Assembly: GCA_022457155.1 (NCBI GenBank)
Contig: JAJGOT010000168.1
Coordinates: forward strand, 689,001 to 753,000
Length of the DNA stretch: 64,000 nt
Direction: 5' to 3'
From: Cladopsammia gracilis
Lineage: Eukaryota; Cnidaria; Anthozoa; Scleractinia; Dendrophylliidae
This document shows positions 21,906-32,806 of the stretch, in pieces. A program made the translations under genes and the position numbers. Numbering within the stretch: the stretch's first letter is position 1; each line of letters opens with the position of its first letter. Under the pieces are notes generated by a model. It was not told the DNA's origin. It was given only the letters and a program-made list of their open reading frames with translations, and did no database searches.

Positions 21906-22404
21906 AGATAACAGCTATATGATGTCACTAAAATTCAAAAATCTAAAGTATACATTCTACAAAGCTGTTTCTCACATGGTATGTGGATGCCAGTGTTAAT
22001 AACAGTCTTTCCCAACAATGTTTCGGGTTTTATCAATGTTCTGCTTCCGATTCATAAAGGTTTTAAATGTGTCACACAATTCATCATGCTATTTTAGACA
22101 ACCTGTGAAAATAAACAAAAATTGATCCAGTTGAAAGTTATTTTTGAATTATAGATGTTTATAAGCCGATTTAATGACACTTACAGTGAATACAATATTT
22201 TGTGATGAGATATTTGGTTAATTTGTGGCCGCCGCGTTGGTGTCATATCCTCAGTGGGGCACCAAGATGGCCGCTCCATACATTTCTTACTAAAAATGTA
22301 TAACACTCGTTCGCCTATAACTCTAAAACATTTTGGAATCGAAAACTGTTGTTTAATGCTTCTGAATTTTAATATGACCTACATGTAAGTGAAAACACTC
22401 TGCA
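21906..22404. other. Gene-free sequence
   Basis: AT-rich with a GC-richer GTGGCCGCCGCGTTGGTG patch at 22225-22245 near an ATGGCCGC phrase. No splice-supported exon seen. Confidence 0.4.
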
Positions 22405-23215
22405 CTGCATCACTGTTACAGAATACTAATAGGAATGCTAATAAGCTTCATCACTATTGTTCCTATAACCCCCATCCCCTTCCCCCCTTTTTCTCTCCCC
22501 CTCCTTCCCCCCCACTCCTCCCCCCTCCTCCCCCCTCCTCCCCCCCCCCTCCTCCCCCCTCCTACTCTGCCATTCTCCATCACCTAGCACTCTAAGTAAC
22601 GGATAAAAATTAATAAATGTGAGCAGCAGAACTGTATAGATAATTATTTACAATGGCGAGCTATTGTAAATATCCATACAATTCTGCTGCTTACATTGTA
22701 TAACAATAAATTTATGATTTAGATTACAGTGTATATACAGTATAGTTGTTCTGTGTCAGGATTTACAAACCGCCCATTAAGTTTTCATTTCTTTTGCATA
22801 TTCAGTCTATAAGATAAAATGGCACCATAGCAACATCAAACAAACATAAAATAACCAAAATGTACAGTAAACCATTCAAAACCTATCAAGACTACTTTTC
22901 TTGACGACTATAAACCATTATTAGACAGCATGCAGCGCAGGGTTTCATTGAAAGTATGGACTAAAGATCGGGGATCAAGGATCACAGATCAAGGATATTT
23001 TTGAAAAAAAATAGTCAAAATTAAAATCAGAGAAAGTTAAATATCAAAGATCACACAAAACGGCAAAAAATGAAAAAAAAAAGAATAAATTGAATCTTTC
23101 TGTATAAAATTAAGTAAAATTAAATCTAAATTATTTTATAAAATACTCATGGAAATGCACACACTATGGTCAAACCGAGTTCACTATAACTTGATAAAGC
23201 ACGCACGAATTCTTG
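22405..23215 (+). repeat. Segmental duplication, copy 2 (empty SINE site)
   Basis: Partner of 17200-18590 without the SINE. It includes a CT-rich tract at 22478-22570 and the uninterrupted site ATGATTTAGATTACAG at 22714. Confidence 0.75.
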
Positions 23216-23229
23216 TCAGTGGCATATAG

Positions 23230-23412
23230 GTCGGCTTTGCATGGTCGCATGGGAGGTTGAAATACAGCTTTGGGCAGCTCAAAGTGAGTTCTTGCGGCCG
23301 GGTGAAATTCAGCAAGGCGGGCAAAGACTATGAGCCGGCAGCGGAGGAGCAGGAGTGCTTCCTAAAGGAGGTCCGTAAGGATAAGGAAGATGGTGCGGAT
23401 CTAAGTGGCTGA
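23230..23412 (+). CDS. Coding-like segment, unknown protein, C-terminal
   Basis: A 61-codon frame without ATG ends in TGA. It is clearly GC-richer and more codon-like than its surroundings. The frame closes upstream at TAG (23227-23229), directly before GTC, so a splice acceptor at ATATAG|GTCGGC would make it a terminal exon. The translation is hydrophilic and charged (SCGRVKFSKAGKDYEPAAEE, then FLKEVRKDKEDGADLSG). No family is recognised. It begins exactly where similarity to the upstream duplicated copy ends. Alternatives are a retrocopied fragment or part of an unknown transposon protein. Confidence 0.4.
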   Translation, partial: VGFAWSHGRLKYSFGQLKVSSCGRVKFSKAGKDYEPAAEEQECFLKEVRKDKEDGADLSG

Positions 23413-25460
23413 CTAATTGGTGATAAAAATGAAGCGATTTTGAGGGAATGAACTTCGGGATTTATTTTTCTTGAGTGGGATTTAGCGGTACGGGCCCAAA
23501 CTTGGCCATCTGAAGTGAAACATTAGTGTAAAATCGAGAAATTTGGGTAAACCTTGGGATTAATTTTTTCGAGCGGGATTCAGCGGGAGACATGCAGATT
23601 TTTTTGCATATGTTTTTTTCTTTCAAAAGCGATGGAAAAAAAAAAACAGAAAAAAATCTGAACAATGTTTTGCAACTTATTTGTAGTTCACATGCCAAAA
23701 ATGGACAAATCTGAGTGGAAAAAAAATAAATAAATAAAAAACGACCTCACAAGCAACATTGGTTTGTTATGCCCTTAGCCCTTCAATTAGGATGACCATA
23801 AAAGTATACGGCACTGGACATTTCTATTATATATGATATATTTATACATGTAACATGCTCTTATTTTTGTAGTAAAAGTTACCCTTAAAGGTTTAATGGA
23901 AGTATTACTCAATTCTAAGTATGATTATCCCCTCGGGCATAGGTACCCTAGCTGTGTGTCATTGTGAGGCCTGGGGTCAATTCAATAAAACTTTTACATA
24001 GTGTAATTTACAAGTGTGGCCAACTGTTTCAGAGGTTGAAAACAATAACTGCACTTGTAAAAGTTTTATTGAAATGACCCCTGGTGTAAAACTAGTTTAA
24101 TCGGCTGACTTCTATATTGACACAATGTTTCCAGGGGCGTGGCGAGCCTATAGGCCCGTAGGCCCAGGCCAACAAAGTTTTTAGTCCACCTGTCTTATTT
24201 AATGCATGAGAGAAAAATAATTTCCTAAAATTCTTTACGTGTGTAATAAAAAGGAAAACGCAATTTATCAATGTACTGTACATGTATGATCTTAGGATTA
24301 TAAAAATTGCAACCAATCTGTCAGGATGAGATTGCAGGATTCGCGAAGTGAAGCAAGTGAAAATTCCTGAGCCCATAGGGAGCGGAAAGAAGAGAGACCC
24401 TGGGAACGAGGTTGACAATCTTACAGCAGTTGCATATACTGGGCATGCTTTGTCTCTTTAGTCTTAGTTTAATGAGGTTTTGGCAGTGGAAATTTTTCTT
24501 TTTCATGTAAATCAAGGCTCATCCATTTGAAATGTACGTTCTTAGGTACTTATTTAATGAAGTTTATTCTTTGTTAATTACAAACGAAAGCACCTGATGC
24601 CTCAACAACTAAGGTGCTTATTTAAATCACCTACAACTCTAGAATGGCCCTTACTTGAAGGGTGTAAAAGAAAGAAAACGAGATGTGAATTTAAAGTAAT
24701 GATCCGCACAAGAAGGATAGCACTGAACGGCAATGCACGATGGAATGTCAACTTTCTTCATTGTTACAACTAGTGATCTCATTGGCCTAGACTCAAAAAC
24801 CGCTAAAAAGTTAAGGTTCAAGGTGCATTTTGTCTAATTTTTTAAGGTTTCAAGTAATTTGAGACCCAATCGCACAACATGCAATTTTTAAAAGATATTG
24901 TATTTGAGGAACTTCATCAAAGAAGCAAAATTATTAGCTATTGTCTTCTGCTATTCTGATTGGTTAAGCATGAACATTTCCTAAAATTTATCTGACGCAA
25001 ATGGATTTTCTTTATTGTTATAATGAAATATAATTATTAACCATCAGCTCCTCCTCTGTTTTTGAAATCAAAGATATTTTATGTGGGAAAGAGCCAATGC
25101 CGCAGAACAATGAAGTTTGCTATCGTTCTTATGTGGAGCATTACATAATAGACAGTGACTTTAAGATTTGTTTTTGTTATCTTTTTTTTTTCATAATTCT
25201 AAAAGGGAAGTAATACCACTTTCAAATAAGTGCCGCATGAAAAAATCAACGGACCTTTTTGAGTTAATATATGGCTATAATTAGGCTGGAGATAACATTT
25301 ACTTTGTGGTCCCTAAAAAGTGGTCCTGTATTTTGTAGTAAAAAAAAGTTCCCCATTCAAGTCAATTCCAAATATGATCATGCCCTCGGGTATAACTGGT
25401 GTTTCGTGAAAAAAAAACTTTTTTAAATGTTATTTTAAAGTGCCAAAGTTTTCGAATAAG
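23413..25460. other. Gene-free AT-rich sequence
   Basis: No exon recognised. Two related segments, 23870-23950 and 25325-25400, share GTAGTAAAA, ATGAT(T/C)AT and CCCTCGGG(C/T)ATA phrases. The dispersed phrase AGACCCTGGGAACGAGGTTG occurs at 24397-24416. Confidence 0.45.
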
Positions 25461-25473
25461 TTCCAAACTTTGC

Positions 25474-25492
25474 GGGCTTTGCCCTTCTTCAG
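25474..25492 (-). other. Hammerhead-like hairpin motif after a Penelope-like tail
   Basis: Minus strand reads CTGAAGAA, stem GGGC-AAA-GCCC, then GCAAAG. It lies 85 bp after the stop of the GIY-YIG fragment at 25577. The layout equals that at 42787-42827, although the GAAA box is GCAA here. Read as a conserved structural feature of the element's 3' end. Confidence 0.45.
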
Positions 25493-25576
25493 TGGAAATA
25501 AATTATGTTCGTTGAGAAATACGCCACGACATCTAAAGTTTAAAATGATTGTCTCTTGCATGCGCGTGCGCGACCT

Positions 25577-25876
25577 TCAAAAGAAACGAAAGTCAGAATT
25601 TAGGCCGCGCGGTTGACAGGTACCAAGTTGGAAAATAAGACGCATCTCCTGCCGTTTCCTTTGCTTGTTTTCGCCGCAGAGCTTGACGCCGCAAACCTGC
25701 ACGTCAACCGCAGAGTGTCCATTGGAACTGAAGTGCTCTGCAGCTGGAAAACCGGGTGCACTCTTGGTAATACTCCTGAGATGTTCGCGAAACCGTTTTC
25801 TAAGAGTGCGACCAGTTTCGCCGATGTAAATGGCAGGGCAGCGACGGCAGGAGATGCAGTATATAAGGCCAGATGG
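25577..25876 (-). pseudogene. Penelope-like element GIY-YIG endonuclease tail
   Basis: The minus-strand frame ends in TGA at 25577 and encodes the C-terminal endonuclease of Penelope-like retroelements. GLIYCISCRRCPAIYIGETG (GIY-YIG-like strand with Cys pair) is followed by RTLRKRFREHLRSI, a GFPAAEHFSSNGHS segment and QEMRLIFQLGT with the conserved Glu. This nuclease nicks DNA for target-primed insertion. Upstream the frame is closed by a stop, and a LINE fragment abuts directly at about 25877, so the reverse transcriptase part is missing. It is a truncated copy. Confidence 0.75.
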
Positions 25877-25999
25877 CTACCTCTTTCTTACTCCTCCAAC
25901 AATGTCCGCTAAATCTCAGCCTTCTCATGCGTAGTGTAGTCGATACAGGTGGAATATCGCCATATAGCTGCTTGTTTGTGATGTGATCTCTCCAACTGA
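25877..25999 (-). pseudogene. LINE ORF2 extreme C-terminus
   Basis: The minus-strand frame reads WRDHITNKQLYGDIPPVSTT then RMRRLRFSGHCWRSKKEVA, the well-known tail of RTE/CR1-like LINE polymerases. It is cut at its 3' side by the Penelope-like fragment and upstream by a duplicated TTATCGTTAACTTATC phrase. Confidence 0.7.
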
Positions 26000-26149
26000 G
26001 TTAACGATAAGATAAGTTAACGATAAGATGAGTTTAAAAGCTGCTTTTGTTCGTTTGAGCGGTTTGTTTAATGAGTTATGCTGTGCGTGCGTTATCACGC
26101 CATCATAATTTGAAAAAAAGGTTTGGGCTAAAACCGCGACAAGTTTGCG

Positions 26150-26600
26150 TTTACTCATTTTTTCGACGTTTGTAACTTTGAAAAACTTCGAAAAGATGTT
26201 CTATCAAATTTGTTCTATTTCAATGAGCAATTTATAGCGTGAAAAGTCCGTGTTTTTAAAACTTTTTTTTGCTAAACAAAAATACGATCACGCGTACAAA
26301 ACGTCGTGTACGTCAGCTCGTGACTAGTAAGAATTTCAGTTTTGATCAGCACAAGTTATCTTCAGTTTTGCTTTCTTTTTGTCCGAAAAACAGTTGAATC
26401 GTGATACAAAACTAATTTCGATTTTGAGACGGCAATACTGCATTATATTGACGGCGTTGGAAGAAAATACATTCTCCGTATTGGGCTCCGTCGCTTCGCG
26501 ACTCCGCCCAATACGGAATATATTTTCTCTCAACTAGCCGTCAATATAATGCAGTATTGACGCCTCAAAATCGTAATTAGTTTATAGTGTCCCAAGAAGT
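26150..26600. mobile_element. Palindromic MITE and its flank
   Basis: 26408-26583 is a near-perfect hairpin: AAACTAATTTCGATTTTGAG at the left pairs with CTCAAAATCGTAATTAGTTT at the right, and the apex is TCCGTCGCTTCGCGACTCC. The left flank 26150-26400 recurs, inverted, at 30365-30720. Confidence 0.7.
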
Positions 26601-26966
26601 ATTGGCCAGGGTTGTAGTTTGGGCTGACTTCTCTATTGGTATAATCAGTTTAATTTATGTTGCAAGCACGTTTGTATAAATTTAATAATAATAGTAAAGA
26701 AAATGAAAACAATTATAATTATTAGATTAAAAGGGTGTAAGCACAACTTCTTGCAAGAGATGAGGATGGAGAAAAGGGTTGTGGCTTATATCTATTTTTG
26801 TTTGTTGATATAAGTACAATAATTATGTTGCTGCTAGACCGGTAATGGACCCTAGCTTAGAAGTGAAGTGGGATGGCAATTGAAATGGTTTTTTTTTTTT
26901 GGCATTTTTTGCAGTAACTGTCAAATTTTATTAAAATAATTAATTTCTCATTTCTTCCTGTTTCAG
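26601..26966. other. Gene-free sequence / presumed intron
   Basis: Ends in a pyrimidine-rich acceptor tract (CATTTCTTCCTGTTTCAG, 26949-26966) for the following exon. Confidence 0.4.
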
Positions 26967-27135
26967 TTTGTTTTTAGGGATGGCAGTTCAATTACAGCCA
27001 CCGATAATTCAATTACATTTAGTGAAATGAGATGTTTATATCCTTCATCCAATAATCGTGAAACCGTGCATCTTAAAGGTGCCAAGCAATCTCAGATTCA
27101 ACGGTTCCTTGATGAACTTCCTGCCTCGATCAAAG
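26967..27135 (+). CDS. Internal exon of an unrecognised gene
   Basis: A strong acceptor (TTCCTGTTTCAG) and a strong donor (ATCAAAG|GTAAGC) enclose one open frame of 56 codons plus one base: FVFRDGSSITATDNSITFSE, RCLYPSSNNRETVHLKGAKQ, then SQIQRFLDELPASIK. An alternative acceptor 11 bp downstream (TTTTTAG|GGATGG) keeps the same frame. Composition and the absence of stops argue for a real coding exon. No domain is recognised and no neighbouring exon was found. The 31-bp minisatellite starts about 35 bp after the donor, inside the presumed intron. Confidence 0.5.
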
Positions 27136-27168
27136 GTAAGCATGTGAAGTAAAATTAGTTTGTTCAGA

Positions 27169-27460
27169 TTACAATGTACAATAATGGATACTTGGTAGCC
27201 TGCAGTGTACAATAATGGATACTTGGTAGCCTGCAGTGTACAATAATGGATACTTGGTAACCTGCAGTGTACAATAATGGATACTTGGTAGCCTGCAGTG
27301 TACAATAATGGATACTTGGTAGCCTGCAGTGTACAATAATGGATACTTGGTAGCCTGCAGTGTACAATAATGGATACTTGGTAGCCTGCAGTGTACAGTA
27401 ATGGACACTTGGTAGCCTGCAGTGAACAGTAATGGATACTTGGTAGCCTGCAGTGCAGGT
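27169..27460 (+). repeat. 31-bp minisatellite, about 9 copies
   Basis: Unit GTACAATAATGGATACTTGG + TAGCCTGCAGT. Three units make 93 bp, giving the long repetitive minus-strand open frames (161-206 codons), which are artefacts. Confidence 0.95.
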
Positions 27461-27630
27461 GTTTTTTGTTTTGGTGGGTGAGTGCTGATTTGAGTGTTTG
27501 GTCGCCATTTTGGTTTTGCACAATGTACAATAATGGATACTTGGTAGCCTGCAGTGCAAGTGTTTTTTTGTTTTGGTGGCGAGTGCTGATTTGAGTGTTT
27601 GGTCGCCATTTTGGTTTTGCACAATGTTGG
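27450..27630 (+). repeat. Larger repeat embedding the 31-bp unit
   Basis: The segment GTGCA(G/A)GTGTTTTT...GGTCGCCATTTTGGTTTTGC plus one 31-bp unit occurs twice in succession (27450-27530 and 27553-27626), a second level of tandem organisation. Confidence 0.8.
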
Positions 27631-28394
27631 GGACTGGCCTTGGTCGCATCTTTTGACTCGCCTCAGTCTGCACTCGTTCGCCTCCCAAATACGCCTGCTT
27701 TGCAGGTTAGATACTTGGAAGAAACTTTTTTGGGTTGAATTTCTGTACATTAATGCATGTATGATATTCAGTTTCTCTCTAATAAGCAATATTGTTTTAT
27801 CTTACATAATTTATATTGTTGTGCTTTGTAGCACATTATTAAGGTAGATAGAATTACATCTGAATTTGAATGAAATTGTAAACGATTTAAGGAAGGGATT
27901 TGAAGAAAGAAAATTATTTTTGAAACAGCAACAAACGGTTGATACCCATACAAGAGCACCCCAGGTTGATGGCACACTGTTTTGATGTCCATCTACTGAT
28001 TATAAACTTCATCTTCTAATTTTAAAACTTAAGTAAATCTAATTTCACAAATCTTCTTACCCCCTTTTTAACCCGCGAATACGCGCATGCGTTATGAACG
28101 CTTTATCGGTAACGGTGGCTAATTCACTTACTCGCTCGCTCGCTCGCTCGTTCCATCACTCAGCTGTAAACTTTGTGACGTAATGCTTTGTTACGAATGC
28201 CTTTCGTAACAAGAACAATGTTAATCCAACGATAACAATAACTAATTTGTTTTAAACGAATATAAACAACAATAAGCTTAAAGATGTTTCGCATTTGGAG
28301 TCTTTTAAATGCCTCATTAAAATTGATCTTAAAGGATTTTTCAACCGAGACACGCATTTTGATGCGTATCTACCTACGCTACCTCTGAATCTAC
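27631..28394. other. Gene-free sequence with (CTCG)n
   Basis: A CTCGCTCG tract lies at about 28132-28152. Nothing coding recognised. Confidence 0.5.
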
Positions 28395-28475
28395 GAGTGG
28401 TCGAGTGGTTTGAGGTTTAGTCTTTATAGTGCCGGGAATAACAATCGGAAGGAGCGAGTTCAAGTCACGCTCAGG
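28392..28475 (+). tRNA. tRNA-like pseudogene or SINE head
   Basis: Contains an A-box-like TGGTCGAGTGG and, 50 bp on, a B-box-like GAGTTCAAGTC inside a GAGCG...CGCTC stem, the pattern of class II (Leu/Ser) tRNAs with a long variable arm. Acceptor pairing is poor. A T run follows (28480-28487), which could end polymerase III transcription. Likely a decayed tRNA-derived sequence. Confidence 0.4.
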
Positions 28476-28487
28476 ACCCTTTTTTTT

Positions 28488-29498
28488 CGACTGGACATTA
28501 TGAAAGTGATGTACTGGTTTTTTTTTTTGCGTTCGTCAAAAATCCCTACATTTAATTTTAAAAAAATACCGAACCGTGTCAGTGTGAAGACATAAGCTTA
28601 CCGCGATATTGTGTTACGCGTTAGCATTTTCTTATTCACAGGTTGGCTTTTTTAATAGGAGCCTTTTTTCCTCTCGCACACCTAAAAATTCACAAAGCCT
28701 TACACAACATTCATTTACAAACCTATAATGGAGGTTTTAGAGTTAACGAGATAATGCCATAAAACCAATATCAAGTAGCAAGAAAATGGCATTTTTGGTG
28801 TAACGATCCCCCTGAATAAGGTAACCAATCTGTTGAACAATGCAAATCCCATTACCTCATAATTGAAGGGTTTATGCAAAATCTATCATAAGTGACTATT
28901 TAGCCTTGAAATCCAAATTGCTACAAATTACTTTTATTTTGGCACAGATACTCGTTTAATCATGTAAGAAACTTATTAAAAATAATTTATTTGTTTGAGC
29001 AAAAGGAAAAAAATAAGAATTCAGCTTATTACTTTTCCTTAAACCTCAAGTAATGCTTCACTTGTCAGTTGGTTCAGGTTTTACCAAAACGTAACAGCTG
29101 ACTTAGTGTTGAGGCCGTTTGCTCAAACAGATAAATACAGAAGTAAGTTTTGTACACAATAACCAGTATCTGTGACAAAATAGGGCTTATTTGGAGCAAT
29201 CTATGAGTTCAATAGAAAATGAGGTCTCCAGCTGGCTTTAACGTTCATTAAGTCACGGAGCATAGTGCTATAAAATAATTATAATTTCGAGACAGGAATA
29301 CTGCATTGGTATCACAATTCTCAGATACTTTTGCCTGCTTTTGAGACGTCAGTGTTGGGCAAAAATGTTTATTACTCTGTCACCTTCGGCAGATAAAACA
29401 CTGTACATTTGTATTTATCCTGATCCAGGCGTTCATACAGTTAGGAGCGCAGTGAGGAGCGAAGGATAGGCGGCGCCAAAGGAAAAATTTTCCCCGTC
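28488..29498. other. Gene-free AT-rich sequence
   Basis: No exon recognised. A weak match to the 26.4 kb MITE family appears near 29280-29315 (TTTCGAGACAGGAATACTGC). Confidence 0.4.
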
Positions 29499-30188
29499 CA
29501 TTCACACGCCAGTTTTTATCTCCCCCTGGCCCCACAATCATAACGCCTGTAATAGACCATACCAGGAGACATTGTATTCCCCGCTCATTAGTGCACCGGT
29601 TTTTATCTCCCCCTGGCCCCACAATCGTAACGACTATAATAGGCCACACCAGGAGCCATTGTATTTCCCGCTCATTAGTGCGCCGGTTTTTATCTCCCCC
29701 TGGCCCCACAATCGTAACGCCTGGAATAGGCCATACCAGGAGCCATTGTATTCCCCGCTCATTAGTGCGCCGGTTTTTATCTCCCCCTGGCCCCACAATC
29801 GTAATGCCTGGAATAGGCCATACCAGGAGCCATTGCATTCCCCGCTCATTAGTGCGCCGGTTTTCATCTCCCCCTGGCCCCACAATCGTAACGCCTGGAA
29901 TAGGCCATACCAGGAGTCATTGTATTCCCCGCCCATTTGCGCGCCGGTTTTTATCTTCCCCTGGCCCCACAATCATAACGCCTGTAATAGAGCATACCAG
30001 GAGCCATTGTCTTCCCCGCTCATTCGCCCACCGGTTTTTAGCTTCCCCCGGCCACACAATCGTGATGCCTGTAATAGGCCATACCAGGAGCCATTGTATT
30101 CCGCGCTCATTAGTGCACCAGTTTTTAGCTCCCCCCGGCCACACAATCGTCATACCTGTAATAGGCCATACCAGGAGCAATTGTATTC
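29499..30188 (+). repeat. 87-bp minisatellite, about 8 copies
   Basis: Unit with GCCGGTTTTTATCTCCCCCT, GGCCCCACAATCGTAACGCC and GGCCATACCAGGAGCCATTG. Because 87 is divisible by 3, several frames on both strands remain open for 100-226 codons. Copies diverge gradually towards the right end. Not a gene. Confidence 0.95.
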
Positions 30189-30225
30189 AACGTAACAATC
30201 CACTTTTAATATCAATTGTTAATGA

Positions 30226-30720
30226 AAAGGTGCACGTTAATCGGCTAACGTTTGGGCTAAAAACTCGGTAAGTTGCGTCATTTACACATTTTGCCGACGT
30301 TCATGACCGTTGACTGAAAAACTATCTAAACGTTCTATCGAATTTGTATTGTTTCAAATGAGCATATTGGGCGGAGTCACAAAGCGACAGAGCTGAGTAC
30401 GCAGAATATATTTTCTTCCAACGCAGTCAAGATACTGCACTATTGCAGTCTCAAAACAGCAATTACATGTATAGTTTTGTTTCACGATTCAACTGTTGTT
30501 CGGGCAAAAAGAGGGCAAAGCTGAAGATAACTTGTGCTAATCAAAACTGAAATTCTTTCCAGTCATGAGCTGTCATAAAGGACGCTTTGTACGCGTAATC
30601 AAAATTTTTTGGTTTCGCTAAAAGAAGGTTTAGCTATAAATTGCTCATCGAAACAACATAAATTAGATAGAGCACTATATTGTTTATAAAGTTTTTCAAA
30701 GAAATAAACCTCACCAAAAT
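30226..30720. repeat. Repeats related to the 26 kb MITE family
   Basis: 30226-30364 matches 26090-26230 in the same orientation (GTTTGGGCTAAAA, TTCTATC(G/A)AATTTGT). 30365-30720 matches 26180-26520 in inverted orientation (CTGAAGATAACTTGTGCTAATC, AAATTGCTCAT). The two pieces abut, as in a rearranged palindromic element. Confidence 0.6.
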
Positions 30721-31002
30721 GGTTAATGCACCAGTCAATTCCAGGAATGCCTATGCCCCCCCCCCCCCCCGGGCATTAGCATTTTTTTAATTGGCTAATT
30801 CCCCAGGGTGGGGACAAATATGCTATTTACTCTGTATTTGTTTATTACAATTTATGGCAAACATTAATTAAAAAAGAAAATCTAAGACCCCATATAAAAG
30901 CATAACAACATTAAAAATACAATATGTTTAAAATTAGCTAAAATATACCAAGAGTAAATACTAAGTAAAATACATATAAAAGGTTACAATATACAAAGAG
31001 AT
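30721..31002. other. C-rich hairpin and LINE 3' flank
   Basis: A poly-C run at 30753-30768 begins a GGGCATTAGC-type repeat. 30830-31002 is AT-rich and probably the 3' untranslated end of the minus-strand LINE that follows. Confidence 0.4.
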
Positions 31003-31006
31003 AATA

Positions 31007-31049
<43 letters not shown>

Positions 31050-31140
31050 GAACTGATCCATAAAAAACCTCTTTAACTCTTGCTTTAAATGAATTTACAC
31101 TAGTAGCTCTGCGAATGTCTTCTGGTAGAAGATTCCAGGT
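31003..31140 (-). pseudogene. LINE polymerase C-terminus with (AAT)n tail
   Basis: The minus-strand frame gives NLLPEDIRRATSVNSFKARV then KEVFMDQFIY, the standard ending of jockey/L2-like LINE polymerases (the first residues are approximate). It runs straight into an (AAT)n tract (31003-31048), the typical short-repeat tail. It continues upstream at 32080-32495 after an interruption. Confidence 0.75.
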
Positions 31141-31156
31141 ATTGACAAGTATAGTT

Positions 31157-31251
31157 TAAAAAACGAGCAGTAGTGTATTATCAGGTTTAAAAACTCGAGG
31201 CGAAGCCGAGAGTTTTTACACCTGATAATACACGTGCTGCGAGTTTTTTGA
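31157..31251. mobile_element. Hairpin MITE inserted in the LINE
   Basis: Arms AAAACGAGCAGTAGTGTATT / AATACACGTGCTGCGAGTTT and inner AAAAACTC/GAGTTTTT form a near-complete 95-bp hairpin. Confidence 0.65.
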
Positions 31252-32079
31252 ACGGCTTCAAAAACATTCTTTCAAAAGCGTGTCCCTTCGGAATTAAAAC
31301 AATTGCGCTTTTGTGCAAAGAGGAAATTAGCATACGAGAAAAACAAGTAGACTAGACTGATTAGCATACAACACATGTGCCACGTCTTCGACGAAGTGAC
31401 CATTGCTTCCCGGCTCCTGTCGAAAGTTTTGGGATTTTAGTTCTGAGGGAAAACATCTACTGAAAAATGCTATACTAAAGTTGTCAGGTACGGTAGATAA
31501 AACGGCTGACAATTTTTTTTTTCAGAGGTAGAGAACGAGTAGAAATAAGCAGCTTGCATCTGCGAACCAGTCGCTTACCTGGCAATTTACACGAGGGCGC
31601 TGGTGTCATTCAAATAACGGCTCACTTGTTAAACTGTTGGTTGTTTATTTTGTTGAGAAGATTCCAAATAGAATGGCGAAAGACCAGATTTCGTAAAACA
31701 GTACTGCACAAAAATATTAAAGTCACCATTTGTTGCACTAAGAATCCTGAACAATTACTACCCATATCAGTAATCTTTATATAAAGATTACGTGTGATCT
31801 TAATATAAATATCACGGTCATTTTAAAATCATTATCATTAAAAATTCAGCGATAATTGCATTGTTTGCCCATTCAGCCCCGAACTCCCCTGTGACTGAAA
31901 TCAAAGCCGCCACCAGGCTTTTCATAATGACCGTAGATTACCAGGTATAAAGGTTCATACACGTGATCGATTTGCGTCGTGTGATTGGCTTATATGCTCA
32001 TGAATTATTAATGAGTTTTTGAATTCTATGAAAAAAACTATATTGAGGAACATTTGTTCTTGCATATAACTTCTTTAAA
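31252..32079. other. Inserted sequence separating two LINE pieces
   Basis: No exon recognised. It contains a short palindrome ATCTTTATATAAAGAT near 31772 and AT-rich sequence. It splits the minus-strand LINE. Confidence 0.45.
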
Positions 32080-32495
32080 AATAGATTACCATAATGTCTA
32101 AAGGAAAAGCGGTCAGTTTTTCGCATAAAAATCTACATGTACCGTTGAGTGCCTTATATAAAAAAAAGTAACATCTGCTAACAATCGCCTATTTTCTAGT
32201 GATATCAAATTGAACTCCTTTAAGCGGGTGTCATAGCTGTCCTCAGTCTAAAGGAAAAATTTAATTGCTCTTTTCTGTACTTTCTCCAGCTTTTCAATGT
32301 TTTTTTTTTATAAGGAGACCATATCACTGAACAATATTCTAAATGTGATCGTACATGAGAGCAGTAGAGAGTTCTCAGTGTCTTCGAGTCATCAAGACCT
32401 CTATAAGTTCCTTTAATTAATCATAACATCCTGTTTGCCTTGGCCACTACTTTGTCAACGTGCAACGTGTGATGAGGATTTTGACCTTTTTTGGT
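32080..32495 (-). pseudogene. LINE reverse transcriptase C-terminal region
   Basis: Minus-strand translation in two or three frames gives LHVDKVVAKANRM, SHVRSHLEYCSVIWSPYKK, LEKVQKRAIKFFLRLRTA, RLKEFNLISLENRRLLADV and KALNGTCRFLCEKL. This is the well-conserved region after the thumb of jockey/CR1-like LINE polymerases. Frameshifts and stops show decay. The element's end is at 31003-31140. Confidence 0.75.
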
Positions 32496-32806
32496 CCAAA
32501 CCACGCTACAATAATAAAACACCACAGGCAGCCCAAACCACGCTACAATAATAAAACACCACAGGCAGCCCAAACCACGCTACAATAATAAAACACCAAG
32601 AGAAAGAAATCAACCAATTCCACAGGCAGGCCAAACCACGCTTCAATAATAAAACACCAAGAGAAAGAAATCAACCAATTCCACAGGCAGGCCAAACCAC
32701 GCTACAATAATAAAACACTAAGAGAAAGAAATCAACCAATTCCACAGGCAGGCCAAACCACGCTTCAATAATAAAACACCAAGAGAAAGAAATCAACCAA
32801 TTCTGG
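32496..32806 (+). repeat. Composite 37/61-bp tandem repeat
   Basis: Unit starts CCAAACCACGCT(A/T)CAATAAT. The first two units are 37 bp, the next four 61 bp; the longer form carries an extra AGAGAAAGAAATCAACCAAT segment. The array starts right at the LINE fragment edge. Confidence 0.9.

Noticed and set aside
25613..25912. Plus-strand 99-codon frame
   Set aside because: Antisense of the Penelope-like GIY-YIG tail on the minus strand.
27045..27789. 161-206-codon minus-strand frames
   Set aside because: Artefacts of the 31-bp repeat (three units = 93 bp), open in all three frames.
29380..30271. Several 100-226-codon frames on both strands
   Set aside because: 87-bp minisatellite; frames overlap each other and lack any domain.
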